NCBI GenBank assembly: GCA_008933835.1
Contig: WBUG01000001.1
Location: 124,001 to 188,000, forward strand
DNA from: Bacteroidota bacterium
Lineage (GTDB): Bacteria > Bacteroidota > Ignavibacteria > UBA10030 > UBA8401
Reading direction: 5' to 3'
DNA: 64,000 nt
The notes beneath the pieces are model-generated. The model was not told the origin of the DNA and did no database searches. It worked only from the letters and a program-made list of their open reading frames with translations. The position numbers were made by a program, and so were the translations under genes. Positions 15,318-24,365 of the stretch are shown piece after piece; within the stretch, counting starts at the first letter, position 1; each line of letters starts with the position of its first letter.

Positions 15318-16331
15318 ATGATGACCGACAAGATCGCCGAGATCCGCTCCCGGATCGAATCCGCCGCTCGCTCCATCGCCTCCTCCGACGACCTCGAACG
15401 CTTCCGGCTCGAATTCCTCTCCCGCAAAGGTCTCATCGCCGCGCTGTACGACGATCTCCGGACCGTGGCCGCGGAACAGAAACCGGCGGCCGGCCAGGCG
15501 ATCAATCAGGTGAAACGGCTGGCGGAGGGGACCGTCGAATCGCTCACGGCCAGGTTCTCGCAGGAGAAACGTTCGGCCGGTCCGTCCATCGACCGGACCC
15601 TTCCGGGACGGATGGTCCGCCGTGGAACCCGCCATCCGATCACGCAGACCATCGAACAGATGAAGGCCATCTTCGTCTCGATGGGCTTCGGCATCGAGTA
15701 TGGTCCCGAGATCGAGGACGACTACCACAATTTCGAAGCGCTCAACTTCGCCCCGAACCACCCCGCCCGCGACATGCAGGACACCTTCTTCATCGCGGAC
15801 GATGTCGTCCTCCGGACGCACACCACACCCGTCCAGGTGCGCCTGCTCGAGCGGCGCACGCCCCCCATCCGCGTCATCATGCCGGGCCGTGTCTACCGGA
15901 ACGAGGCCATCAGCGCGCGCAGCAACTACTTCTTCCATCAGGTGGACGGTGTGTACGTCGACCGGCACGTCACCTTCGCGGAGCTGAAGGGAACGCTGAT
16001 CACCTTCGCCCGGAGTTTCTACGGAAGCGGTATCAAATACCGCTTCCGTCCGAGCTATTTCCCGTTCACGGAACCGAGCCTTGAAATGGACATCACCTGC
16101 TTCCTGTGCTCGGGGAAGGGGTGCCGCATCTGCAAACATACCGGATGGCTTGAAGTGCTGGGAGCCGGTATGGTGCATCCGAACGTTCTCCGGAAGAGCG
16201 GCCATGATCCGGAACAGGTCAGCGGTTTCGCTTTCGGAATGGGAGTCGACCGTATCTCGCTCCTCCGGTACGGCGTGGACGATATCAGGACTTTTTTTGA
16301 GAACGACGTTCGATTTCTAAATCAGTTTTAA
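15318..16331 (+). CDS. pheS: phenylalanyl-tRNA synthetase alpha subunit
   Basis: 337 aa, normal length. An N-terminal coiled-coil arm (about 1-85) for tRNA binding is followed by the class II catalytic domain: 'HPITQTIEQMKAIFVSMGF' (motif 1), 'FHQVDGVYVD' with 'RPSYFPFTEPS' (motif 2 region and substrate pocket), and 'GFAFGMGVDRI' (motif 3). It works as alpha2beta2 with pheT, 10 nt downstream. The start may be either of two adjacent ATG codons (15318 or 15321). Confidence 0.97.
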   Translation: MMTDKIAEIRSRIESAARSIASSDDLERFRLEFLSRKGLIAALYDDLRTVAAEQKPAAGQAINQVKRLAEGTVESLTARFSQEKRSAGPSIDRTLPGRMVRRGTRHPITQTIEQMKAIFVSMGFGIEYGPEIEDDYHNFEALNFAPNHPARDMQDTFFIADDVVLRTHTTPVQVRLLERRTPPIRVIMPGRVYRNEAISARSNYFFHQVDGVYVDRHVTFAELKGTLITFARSFYGSGIKYRFRPSYFPFTEPSLEMDITCFLCSGKGCRICKHTGWLEVLGAGMVHPNVLRKSGHDPEQVSGFAFGMGVDRISLLRYGVDDIRTFFENDVRFLNQF

Positions 16332-16341
16332 TGTTCCTGCT

Positions 16342-18774
16342 ATGCGTATAAGTCTCAATTGGTTGCGGCGCTATCTTGATGTGACGGATACCCCCGAACG
16401 AATCGCGGAGGTGTTGACCTCCGTCGGTCTGGAAGTGGAGTCCATGGAGCGTCTGGGTGAGGCGCTGCGCGGATTCGTCGTCGGACATGTCCTCGAAACA
16501 TCGAAGCACCCGAACGCCGACCGGCTCTCCGTCTGCTCCGTCCGGCTCCGTCCGGATGGTGAGCCGGTGCAGATCGTCTGCGGCGCGCCGAACGTGGCCG
16601 CCGGTCAGAAAGTACCGGTAGGGTTACCGGGAGCGGTCGTTCCCTCCAGTCTGCACGATCCCTCCGGGAAACCGTTCACCCTGGCGGTGGCGAAGATTCG
16701 CGGCGTCGAATCGAACGGCATGATCTGTTCGGAATCGGAACTGGGCATCGGACAGGATAAGAGCGGGATCATGGTGCTTCCCGAAGCGACGACGGTCGGC
16801 ATGCCGCTGGCGGAGTTTTTCGGCCGGGACGATGTCGTGATGGAGCTCGGTGTGACGCCGAACCGTCCGGACTGTCTCAGTCATCTCGGCGTCGCGCGGG
16901 ACCTTTCCGCCTACTACCGGATTCCGGTACGGCGCCCGGAAGTGGCGGGAACGGACGGCGGCGGAAACACCGCGGCATCGCTCACCTCCGTGACGGTGAA
17001 GAACCCCGCGGCATGTCCGCGGTATACGGCGCGCGTCATCCAGGACGTGACGGTGAAAGAATCACCCGAATGGCTGAAGCGCCTCCTCACGGCGGCCGGT
17101 CTTCGTCCCATCAATAACATCGTCGATGTCACGAACTTCGTCATGTTCGAGTACGGACAGCCGCTCCATGCGTTCGATATGGACCGTCTGTCCGGACGGC
17201 GCATCGTGGTCCGCTCCGCGGAAGCGGGGGAGTCGTTCACGACGCTCGACGGACGCACGCACGCGATGACCGGGAACGAACTGATGATCTGCGACGCCGA
17301 ACGGTCCGTCGCGCTCGCCGGCGTCATGGGCGGACTCAACTCCGAGATCACGCCGGAGACCGTCACCGTGCTCCTCGAGAGCGCATACTTCGATCCGGTG
17401 ACCGTGCGCCGGACCGCGAAGCGGCTCGGCATCAGCACCGACGCATCGTACCGGTTCGAACGGGGAGTGGACCCGAACGCCGTGGACGAAGCGTCCCGCC
17501 GCGCGGCGCAGCTCATCGCGGAGCTCTCCGGAGGGAGTGTCGTACCCGGCGTCGTCGACGAGTATCCCTCGCCGATCGCTCCGAAAGAGATCACGCTCCG
17601 ACTCGCCCGTGTGAACGCGATGCTCGGAACGGAACTGACGATGGAGACGGTCTCCGGGATCCTCACGTCGCTCGGACACCGCGTCACCCACGTCGACGCC
17701 GGAACGGTCATCTGCGCATCACCGACGTTCCGCCCGGACATCGAACAGGAGATCGACCTCATCGAAGAGGTCGCACGGATGTACGGGTATAACAATATCG
17801 CGGACAGCACATCCGGCTCGGTGGTGTTCACCGAACCCTCCGCCGCCGAACGCCGGCTCTCCGACGTCACCGGCTGGCTGCAGGCGAACGGGTTCAACGA
17901 ATCGGTCACCAATAGTCTGATGGATGCGAAGACCGCAACGCTCTTCTCCTCGTCCGCCGTCTCCGTCCGGAATCCGCTCAGTGCGGAGCTCGAAACGCTC
18001 CGGCCGGCGCTCCTTCCGTCGCTCCTGCAGGCGGTGGCCTATAATCACAACCGCGGCGCCCGAACGGTGAAATTCTTCGAGACCGGGAGCGTGTTCGAGC
18101 GGGTCTCAGGTGATGCACCGTACACGTTCGTTCCTGGATATGTCGAACGCTTCCGGCTTGGAATGGTCCTCTCCGGTTTTTCTGGTGATTTGAGCTGGCA
18201 TGAAAAACAGCGGGAATTCGACATCTACGATGTGAAAGGCACCGTGCTTTCGCTGCTTCGTTCCATCGGTATTGACAATATTCATTTAATTTATTATGAT
18301 GCATCGAATTCTTTAAATGAACAGTCCATCGGTATTGAAATTCAAGGGACTTACGTCGGCCTGATGGGGCGCTGTTCGGAAGAATTGACCGGACGGTTCA
18401 AGATCGAAAAGCCGGTCTATTTCGCTGAGTTCGACCTCGGACCGGTCCTTTCGGGAACCGGACCGAAGAAGTTCAAGGGATTCTCGAAGTATCCGTCCGT
18501 GACGCGCGATGTGGCGTTCGTCGTCGGTGAGGAAGTGGCGGCGGGGGATGTGGAGCGGACCATCGCGGAAGCAGGAGGAGCGATCGTTTCCGGTGTGACA
18601 CCGTTCGACCTCTTCACCGGAAAGAATCTCGGAACAGGAAAGAAGAGTCTCGCATTCTCCGTTCAGGTGACGCCGTCCGACCGGACGCTCACCGAAGCCG
18701 AGATCGACGCGGTGGTTGCGGCGATCGTTTCACGCGTCTCGTCCCGGCACGGCGCCGTACTAAGACAGATATGA
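16342..18774 (+). CDS. pheT: phenylalanyl-tRNA synthetase beta subunit
   Basis: 810 aa, full length. Contains the tRNA-binding EMAP/OB-fold domain near residues 40-150 ('HPNADRLSVCSV'), the B3/B4 editing domain ('RPINNIVDVTNFVMFEYGQPLHAFD'), B5, the catalytic-like core and the C-terminal FDX-ACB domain ('YPSVTRDVAFVV') that binds the anticodon. It edits Tyr-tRNA-Phe. A short AT-rich stretch around 18285-18330 stands out from the surrounding GC-rich codons but the frame is intact. Confidence 0.97.
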   Translation: MRISLNWLRRYLDVTDTPERIAEVLTSVGLEVESMERLGEALRGFVVGHVLETSKHPNADRLSVCSVRLRPDGEPVQIVCGAPNVAAGQKVPVGLPGAVVPSSLHDPSGKPFTLAVAKIRGVESNGMICSESELGIGQDKSGIMVLPEATTVGMPLAEFFGRDDVVMELGVTPNRPDCLSHLGVARDLSAYYRIPVRRPEVAGTDGGGNTAASLTSVTVKNPAACPRYTARVIQDVTVKESPEWLKRLLTAAGLRPINNIVDVTNFVMFEYGQPLHAFDMDRLSGRRIVVRSAEAGESFTTLDGRTHAMTGNELMICDAERSVALAGVMGGLNSEITPETVTVLLESAYFDPVTVRRTAKRLGISTDASYRFERGVDPNAVDEASRRAAQLIAELSGGSVVPGVVDEYPSPIAPKEITLRLARVNAMLGTELTMETVSGILTSLGHRVTHVDAGTVICASPTFRPDIEQEIDLIEEVARMYGYNNIADSTSGSVVFTEPSAAERRLSDVTGWLQANGFNESVTNSLMDAKTATLFSSSAVSVRNPLSAELETLRPALLPSLLQAVAYNHNRGARTVKFFETGSVFERVSGDAPYTFVPGYVERFRLGMVLSGFSGDLSWHEKQREFDIYDVKGTVLSLLRSIGIDNIHLIYYDASNSLNEQSIGIEIQGTYVGLMGRCSEELTGRFKIEKPVYFAEFDLGPVLSGTGPKKFKGFSKYPSVTRDVAFVVGEEVAAGDVERTIAEAGGAIVSGVTPFDLFTGKNLGTGKKSLAFSVQVTPSDRTLTEAEIDAVVAAIVSRVSSRHGAVLRQI

Positions 18775-18778
18775 ACTC

Positions 18779-19114
18779 ATGGTAGACCAGAAGATCGATC
18801 CGAACGCCGACCCCACGCATGCCGTCGAGAACGCGCTCACGGCGCTGTGGGACAAGGCGCGTGAAGCGTCGTATCTGATCTCGACGCTTCGCGATGAACG
18901 GAAGAAACTGCAGACGAGGGTGGAGGAACTGGAGCTGGAGCTCGCCGGAGTGCGCACTGAGCTCGGTTCTCGCATCGGGGAGCTGGAGCGGATGCAGGAC
19001 GACCTGCAGGCGCGCGGCACGGCCTCCGTCGCGCTCGGCGATGAGGAACGCAGGGCGCTGCAGCAGAAGATCAGGAACATCATGACGGTGCTCGACCAGT
19101 ATCTGGCACCGTAG
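18779..19114 (+). CDS. small coiled-coil protein between pheT and zapA
   Basis: 111 aa, no recognised family. The first 20 residues are polar; residues about 25-80 form a long heptad-rich coiled coil ('LRDERKKLQTRVEELELELAGVRTELGSRIGELERMQDDL'), and the C-terminus 'QQKIRNIMTVLDQYL' is also helical. It starts 4 nt after pheT and ends 44 nt before zapA. Size, coiled coil and position suggest a ZapB-like or other cell-division partner of ZapA, but this is inference from context. Confidence 0.8.
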   Translation: MVDQKIDPNADPTHAVENALTALWDKAREASYLISTLRDERKKLQTRVEELELELAGVRTELGSRIGELERMQDDLQARGTASVALGDEERRALQQKIRNIMTVLDQYLAP

Positions 19115-19158
19115 CACACGACCACCGGAAGTATCACACTTACCAACCGTACGACACC

Positions 19159-19452
19159 ATGGACAGGAAGAGCGTCAGGGTCAAGATCTTCGGCTCCGAG
19201 TACCCGCTCCGCGGCGAGAGCGAGGAGTTCACCAAGAAGGTCGCCACGCACGTCGATCAGATGATCACCAGCGTGCACGACAAGATCCCGGAACAGCCGC
19301 CGCTCACCATCTCCGTCTTGGCAGCGCTGAACATCACCGAAGACTACTTCAAGGAGAAGGAAAAGGGAACACAGCTCCTCTCCTCCCTGGAATATGAGAT
19401 CGCGAAGATCACGAACTACCTCGACACCAGCATCAACAGCACTGAGTCGTAA
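19159..19452 (+). CDS. zapA: cell division protein ZapA
   Basis: 97 aa. N-terminal beta-hairpin domain ('SVRVKIFGSEYPLRGE') and long C-terminal helix ('VATHVDQMITSVHDKI', 'LAALNITEDYFKEKEK') as in ZapA, which tetramerises and crosslinks FtsZ filaments at midcell. The location directly before a 6S-like RNA resembles the zapA-ssrS linkage known in other bacteria. Confidence 0.9.
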   Translation: MDRKSVRVKIFGSEYPLRGESEEFTKKVATHVDQMITSVHDKIPEQPPLTISVLAALNITEDYFKEKEKGTQLLSSLEYEIAKITNYLDTSINSTES

Positions 19453-19538
19453 CGTACGGTAAGGAGGCGACGAACAGAACACCATCCGCATTTTCAGCCT
19501 AAGACATACGATATAAAGAACTGATATTTTTAATATCA

Positions 19539-19670
19539 TGGGAGTCTGTCTCAACACCGTGATATTACAGGCCTCGATCCCGCTCCGCGGGACTGCGCGA
19601 AAGCCCCAGGGTTGTCCGGCGTGCCGGACTAGCAAACAGAGGAAGTAAGAGACGATGTGGCGGACACCCA
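19539..19670 (+). ncRNA. ssrS: probable 6S RNA
   Basis: The 298-bp zapA-rny gap holds no reading frame but folds as a long rod. The terminal stem TGGGAGTC (19539-19546) pairs with GACACCCA (19663-19670) with one A-A mismatch; GTCTC (19548-19552) pairs with GAGAC (19649-19653). An open central bubble is followed by CCTC (19572-19575) with GAGG (19639-19642), a hairpin TCCCGC/GCGGGA (19578-19592) and a tip hairpin GTCCGG/CCGGAC (19614-19629). The fold with a large single-stranded bubble and the position after zapA point to 6S RNA, which binds housekeeping RNA polymerase. Ends are approximate. SRP and RNase P signatures are absent. Confidence 0.62.
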
Positions 19671-19672
19671 CT

Positions 19673-19701
19673 GTGTAGGGAAAGAGAGTTCTTTCATACA
19701 C
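19673..19701 (+). other. hairpin between the 6S-like RNA and rny
   Basis: GTGTA (19673-19677) pairs with TACAC (19697-19701), and GAAAGA (19680-19685) with TCTTTC (19690-19695), closing a 4-nt loop. No T tract follows. It may be a processing boundary or a leader element of rny. Confidence 0.45.
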
Positions 19702-19750
19702 GTGCCTTCGGTTGGAATGCGGATTGGTATTTTAAAGCGTTGGAGTCACT

Positions 19751-21310
19751 ATGGGCATCGAAGCAATCATCGTCACGGGGGTCATCGGCATCACGTCGTT
19801 CTTCATCGGCTGGTTCGTCAACGCCCGTGTAGGGCAGAATAAGATCTCCTCCGCCGAGGAGCGCTCGAAGAAGATCCTGGCGGACGCGGAACGGGACGCG
19901 GCGGCGGTGCAGAAGGAGAAGATGCTCGAGGTGAAGGACGAATGGTACAAGAAGAAGCATGAGTTCGAGAACGAGTCGAACCAGAAACGGAACAAGCTCC
20001 AGTCCTACGAGAAGCAGCTGAACGCCCGCGAAGAGAACATCGACCGGAAGGTGGAACTGCTCAATAAGAAGGACAAGGAAGTGCAGGCGCTCCAGAAGCA
20101 GAACGACCTCCGCACCCGTGAAGTCGACCAGAAGATGCAGCAGCTGGACCAGATGATCGCCGAAGAGAACGTGAAGCTCGAACGGGCCTCCGGGATGTCC
20201 CGTGAAGAGGCCCGGAAACTCCTGCTGGACAACCTCCTGGACTCCGTGAAGACCGAGGCGGCTCAGACCCTGAAGGACATCCGGGACCAGGCCAAGGAGG
20301 ACGCGAAGAAGGAGGCGCAGAAGATCATCGTGCAGGCCATCCAGCGCTCCGCCGCGGACCATGCCGTGGAGGCCACCGTCAGCGTGCTGCAGATCCAGAG
20401 CGACGAGATGAAGGGGCGCATCATCGGACGGGAGGGTCGGAACATCCGCGCGTTCGAGGCGGCCACCGGGGTCGACGTCATCGTCGATGACACGCCCGAG
20501 GCCGTTATCCTGTCGGGGTTTGACGCGTTCCGGAGAGAAGTGGCTCGAATATCACTGGAACGTCTCATCGCCGACGGCCGCATCCATCCTGCCCGCATCG
20601 AAGAGGTGGTGGAGAAGGTGAAGGGGGAGCTCGAGGAGGAAGTGAAGCGCGTCGGCGAGAACACGCTGCTCGAGATCGGACTCCCCGGCGCCCATCTGGA
20701 AGTGGTGAAGAACATCGGCAAGATGAAGTACCGGGCGAGCTACGGGCAGAACCTGCTCCAGCACTCGGTCGAAGTCGCCTACCTCTGCGGCATCATGGCG
20801 GCAGAGCTCGGGATGGACGTGAACCTCGCAAAGCGGGCCGGCCTGCTGCACGATATCGGTAAGACGGTGGACCGGAGCATCGAAGGACCCCATGCCATCA
20901 TCGGGATGGAACTGACGAAGAAGTTCAATGAGCATCCCATCGTGGTGAACGCCGTCGGTGCACATCACGACGATATCCCGATGGAACACCCCATTGCTGC
21001 GCTCGTCCAGGCGGCGGACTCCATCTCCGGTGCCCGTCCGGGAGCCCGCCGCGAGTCGGTGGAAGGGTACATCAAACGGCTCGAGAAGCTGGAGGACATT
21101 GCAAAGTCGTTCCGCGGCGTGCAGACCACCTTCGCCATCCAGGCGGGGCGGGAGATCCGGGTCATCGTCGAACACGATAAGGTGGACGACGCCATGGCCG
21201 ACCAGCTGGCGCAGGAGATCTCGCGCAAGATCCAGCAGGAGATGGAGTACCCCGGCCAGATCAAGGTGGTCGTCATTCGGGAGGTGCGTGCTGTAGCGTA
21301 CGCGAAATAA
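19751..21310 (+). CDS. rny: ribonuclease Y
   Basis: 519 aa, normal length. An N-terminal transmembrane helix ('AIIVTGVIGITSFFIGWFV') anchors it to the inner membrane. A long charged coiled coil (about 30-200) follows, then a KH RNA-binding domain ('GRIIGREGRNIRAFEAATG', about 219-285) and an HD phosphohydrolase domain ('HSVEVAYLCG' near 337, 'HDIGK' near 366). It is an endoribonuclease that starts mRNA decay. The start is supported by TGGAG 7 nt upstream. Confidence 0.97.
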   Translation: MGIEAIIVTGVIGITSFFIGWFVNARVGQNKISSAEERSKKILADAERDAAAVQKEKMLEVKDEWYKKKHEFENESNQKRNKLQSYEKQLNAREENIDRKVELLNKKDKEVQALQKQNDLRTREVDQKMQQLDQMIAEENVKLERASGMSREEARKLLLDNLLDSVKTEAAQTLKDIRDQAKEDAKKEAQKIIVQAIQRSAADHAVEATVSVLQIQSDEMKGRIIGREGRNIRAFEAATGVDVIVDDTPEAVILSGFDAFRREVARISLERLIADGRIHPARIEEVVEKVKGELEEEVKRVGENTLLEIGLPGAHLEVVKNIGKMKYRASYGQNLLQHSVEVAYLCGIMAAELGMDVNLAKRAGLLHDIGKTVDRSIEGPHAIIGMELTKKFNEHPIVVNAVGAHHDDIPMEHPIAALVQAADSISGARPGARRESVEGYIKRLEKLEDIAKSFRGVQTTFAIQAGREIRVIVEHDKVDDAMADQLAQEISRKIQQEMEYPGQIKVVVIREVRAVAYAK

Positions 21311-21323
21311 CGCCGGACAATCG

Positions 21324-21941
21324 ATGATAGTCATTGGAGTTACGGGCGGCATCGGAAGCGGAAAATCGTTGGTATGTTCAGAGTTCAGCGCTCTGGGCAT
21401 ACCAATTTTTTTTGCGGACGAGGTCGCGAAAGATATCCTGCACACCGACCGTACCGTCGCCGACCGTGTATCGAAGGAGTTCGGAGTGGAGGTGTCCGGA
21501 GGTGATCCCGCGGCCGCGCGCCGTCAGCTCGCCTCCATCGTCTTTGCGGACGCCGCGTCGCTGGAACGCCTGAACAGCATCATCCATCCCGCCGTGTTCG
21601 ACCGGTTCGACCGCTGGAAGCGGGAGACATCCCTCTCCGCCGCACCGTACGCCATGGCTGAAGCGGCGCTCCTGTTCGAATCCGGGTTCGACGAACGGAT
21701 GGACTACGTGCTGCTGGTGACGGCGGACGAACAGGCCCGCATCCGACGCGTGGTGGAACGCGATTCGGTGAACGAATCCGATGTTACCGCCCGCATCCGG
21801 CGGCAGATGTCGCCGCAGGAGGCGGTGGAACTGTCCGACTTCACCATCGCGAACGACGGAACGCCGGAACAAGTGCGTTCATCGGTCCGCTTCTTCCACA
21901 CCCTTTTCTCCCACCTCACGACAAGGAACGACGATCTATGA
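21324..21941 (+). CDS. coaE: dephospho-CoA kinase
   Basis: 205 aa. The P-loop 'GGIGSGKS' (8-15) is near the start, with 'FFADEVAKDILH' (the substrate Asp) and 'EAALLFESGFDE' as in CoaE. It phosphorylates the 3'-OH of dephospho-CoA, the last step of coenzyme A synthesis. The stop overlaps the next gene by 4 nt (ATGA). Confidence 0.95.
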   Translation: MIVIGVTGGIGSGKSLVCSEFSALGIPIFFADEVAKDILHTDRTVADRVSKEFGVEVSGGDPAAARRQLASIVFADAASLERLNSIIHPAVFDRFDRWKRETSLSAAPYAMAEAALLFESGFDERMDYVLLVTADEQARIRRVVERDSVNESDVTARIRRQMSPQEAVELSDFTIANDGTPEQVRSSVRFFHTLFSHLTTRNDDL

Positions 21942-23119
21942 ACTTTCCGGAGACCGAATCCAGGCTCTTTTTTCACACCTATAAACGTCTGCCGCTCGAA
22001 GTGGTGCGGGGCGAAGGGTGCATGCTCTTCACGAAGGACGGCCGGCAGTACCTCGACATGTTCTCCGGCCTCGCCGTGAACGCGCTCGGCTACGCCCACC
22101 CCGCGGTCATCGCGGCGGTGAACGAACAGATGCACCGGTACACGCACCTCTCGAACTTCTTCATTCAGGAACCGCAGCTTCTGCTGGCCGAACGGCTGCT
22201 GCGCCATTCCGGCTATGACAAGGTGTTCTTCACGAACAGCGGCACCGAAGCCATCGAAGGGACCATCAAACTGGTCCGTAAGTGGGGGAAGGGGAGCGGC
22301 CGGCGGATGATCTTCGGTATGAGCAACGGGTTCAGCGGCCGTACCATGGGGGCTCTGTCGCTCATGGATAAGGAGAAGTACCGTGACGGATACGAACCGT
22401 TCCTGCCGTACTTCGGAAGCATCACGTTCAATGATGCCGAAGACCTCGAGGCGAAGGTCGGTCCCGATACAGCGGCCGTCTTCCTGGAGTTCATTCAAGG
22501 AGAAGGCGGCATCATCGGCGTGACACCGGCGTTCATCGCACGGCTCGTCACCCTTCGGGAGAAGTACGGCTTCCTCATCGTGGCGGACGAGATCCAGTCC
22601 GGCATCGGCCGGACCGGCCGGATGTTCGGCTTCCAGCACTTTCCGGTCGCTCCGGACATCGTCACGGTGGCCAAGCCCATCGGCGGCGGACTCCCTCTCG
22701 GCGCCATCCTCGGGTCCAAGGCGGTGGCGGACGTCTGGACGTACGGCGTGCACGGAACGACCTTCGGCGGCAATCCCGTCGCCTGCGCGGCCGGCATCGC
22801 GACCATCGATGCGGTCATGACCGACGAGTTCCTCGCCGCCGTCCGGGACAACGCGGCGTACTTCAAGGCGAAGGTGGAGGCGCTCGGCGCGAGGTTCCCG
22901 TTCATCAAAGAGGTCAGGGCGTACGGATACATGATCGGCATCGATCTCGCCATGGAAAGCCAGACGGCGGTGGACAAGATGCGCGACCGCGGTGTGCTCG
23001 TCAATTCGACCGCCGTTTCGGTCATCCGCATCCTGCCGCCGCTCATCGCGGGGCGGGCGGAGTTCGACCGTCTGCTGGCGGTGATGGAGGAGGTCTTCGC
23101 CGGACTTTCTTCGCATTGA
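21938..23119 (+). CDS. class III PLP aminotransferase (acetylornithine aminotransferase-like)
   Basis: 393 aa. Fold type I aminotransferase motifs: 'FFTNSGTEAIEG', PLP Asp in 'VADEIQSGIGRTG', and Schiff-base Lys in 'TVAKPIGGGLPLGA'; Thr in 'VHGTTFGGNPVACAA' binds phosphate. The closest functional match by eye is ArgD/LysJ (acetylornithine or related omega-amino substrate plus 2-oxoglutarate), but no arginine genes are adjacent, so the substrate is uncertain (ornithine, GABA and others are possible). Coupled to coaE by ATGA. Confidence 0.88.
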   Translation: MNFPETESRLFFHTYKRLPLEVVRGEGCMLFTKDGRQYLDMFSGLAVNALGYAHPAVIAAVNEQMHRYTHLSNFFIQEPQLLLAERLLRHSGYDKVFFTNSGTEAIEGTIKLVRKWGKGSGRRMIFGMSNGFSGRTMGALSLMDKEKYRDGYEPFLPYFGSITFNDAEDLEAKVGPDTAAVFLEFIQGEGGIIGVTPAFIARLVTLREKYGFLIVADEIQSGIGRTGRMFGFQHFPVAPDIVTVAKPIGGGLPLGAILGSKAVADVWTYGVHGTTFGGNPVACAAGIATIDAVMTDEFLAAVRDNAAYFKAKVEALGARFPFIKEVRAYGYMIGIDLAMESQTAVDKMRDRGVLVNSTAVSVIRILPPLIAGRAEFDRLLAVMEEVFAGLSSH

Positions 23120-23167
23120 TTCTCTGAAGCGAAATCTCTATACTCCATGCACATTTCAGGACGGACC

Positions 23168-24352
23168 ATGAAACGAATCGTGTGGGCGCTGCTCCTCCTT
23201 CCGGCGGTGCTTGCCGCGCAGAACAAGTTCTACAACTACTACGACAACGGACTGGCGTACATGGAAGCGCGCGACTGGGCGCGCGCCATCACGGAGTTCC
23301 GCTCCGCCGTATCGCTGGAGTTCGAGGACGTACCGCGGAAGCGGACCTATGGCACCAAGTTCATCCAGTACTACCCGCACCGTGAGCTCGGCATCGCCCA
23401 CTACATGCTCGGAGAGAACGAAACGGCACGGAAGGAACTGGAGCTCTCGCTCGCTTACCGCTCCACCGATCGGGCGGAGGAGTATTTCACGAAAGTGACG
23501 GGGGGAGTCCCACCGCCGAAACCGGAACCGAAGAAGGTGGAATCAAAGATCGCCGCGAAACCGGCCCCTGTGACGACGACGGTGACACCGTCCGTTCCGA
23601 AACCGGAACGAACCGCACCGGCCTCCAGCATCCTCGTCGTAACAAGGAAGTACGATCCCGCGGCCCTGCCGCAGGTCGGTTCCCGCCTCGCCGTGGCGGT
23701 CCTCCCGTTCGAAGGGAGCGGCGACGCGGCCCGGTACCGGGACGGCGTCACCAGCGAGATGGTGAACGAGCTCGTCAATCTCCGCCGCTTCAAGGTCATC
23801 GAACGTTCCGCCATCGACAAGATCATCGCCGAGCAGAAAGTGCAGGCCTCCGGTATGGTGGACGACAAGACCGCGGTGAAGCTCGGCCGTCTCGCCGGGG
23901 CGGACGCCCTCGTCGTCGGTTCGCTGTCGGTCAGCGGAACGTCGCTGAAGATCTCGGCACGGCTCGTCGATGTGGAGACCGGGGAGACCCTCATCGCGCA
24001 GGACGCCTCCGCGAACCTGAACACGCCGGAAACCGTCGACCCGACCGTCGCCAACGTCGCCACGATGCTCTATAATGAACTCCCCATCATCGAAGGGGAT
24101 GTCATCAAGGTGGAACAGGAGGAGCTCTTCATCGATATCGGCAGTGTCAGCGGGGTCCGGAAAGGGACGAAGTGCGTCGTCTTCCGCGAAGGGGAGAGCA
24201 TCAAACACCCCATCTCCGGCGAGATCCTCGGCAAGAGGGTGACGCGGCTCGGTGAGATCATCGTCATCCAGGTGCACGACAAGTTCGCCGCCGTCAAACC
24301 GGTCGAGACGGAACAGGACATCAAGGTTGGAGACAAGGTCATCATCAAATAA
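23168..24352 (+). CDS. CsgG/FlgO-like envelope protein with TPR-like start
   Basis: 394 aa from the ATG at 23168, whose signal peptide ('IVWALLLLPAVLAAQ') begins directly; an earlier in-frame ATG adds 7 residues. Residues about 20-105 look like one or two TPR helices ('NGLAYMEARDWARAITEFRSAV'), then a Pro-rich linker, a CsgG-type domain (about 178-290: 'VAVLPFEGSGDAARYRDGVTSEMV', 'FKVIERSAIDKIIAEQ', 'GADALVVGSLS') and a small C-terminal beta domain ('VRKGTKCVVFREGE') similar to FlgT C-terminal modules. There is no lipobox Cys, unlike true CsgG, so it is probably periplasmic rather than a curli secretion pore. Confidence 0.82.
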   Translation: MKRIVWALLLLPAVLAAQNKFYNYYDNGLAYMEARDWARAITEFRSAVSLEFEDVPRKRTYGTKFIQYYPHRELGIAHYMLGENETARKELELSLAYRSTDRAEEYFTKVTGGVPPPKPEPKKVESKIAAKPAPVTTTVTPSVPKPERTAPASSILVVTRKYDPAALPQVGSRLAVAVLPFEGSGDAARYRDGVTSEMVNELVNLRRFKVIERSAIDKIIAEQKVQASGMVDDKTAVKLGRLAGADALVVGSLSVSGTSLKISARLVDVETGETLIAQDASANLNTPETVDPTVANVATMLYNELPIIEGDVIKVEQEELFIDIGSVSGVRKGTKCVVFREGESIKHPISGEILGKRVTRLGEIIVIQVHDKFAAVKPVETEQDIKVGDKVIIK

Positions 24353-24365
24353 TGAGGGAGCGTTC

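Noticed and set aside
19539-19670. RNase P RNA or SRP RNA in the zapA-rny gap
   Set aside because: The hallmark GAGGAAAGTCC of RNase P and the GGAA-tipped conserved helix of SRP RNA are absent.
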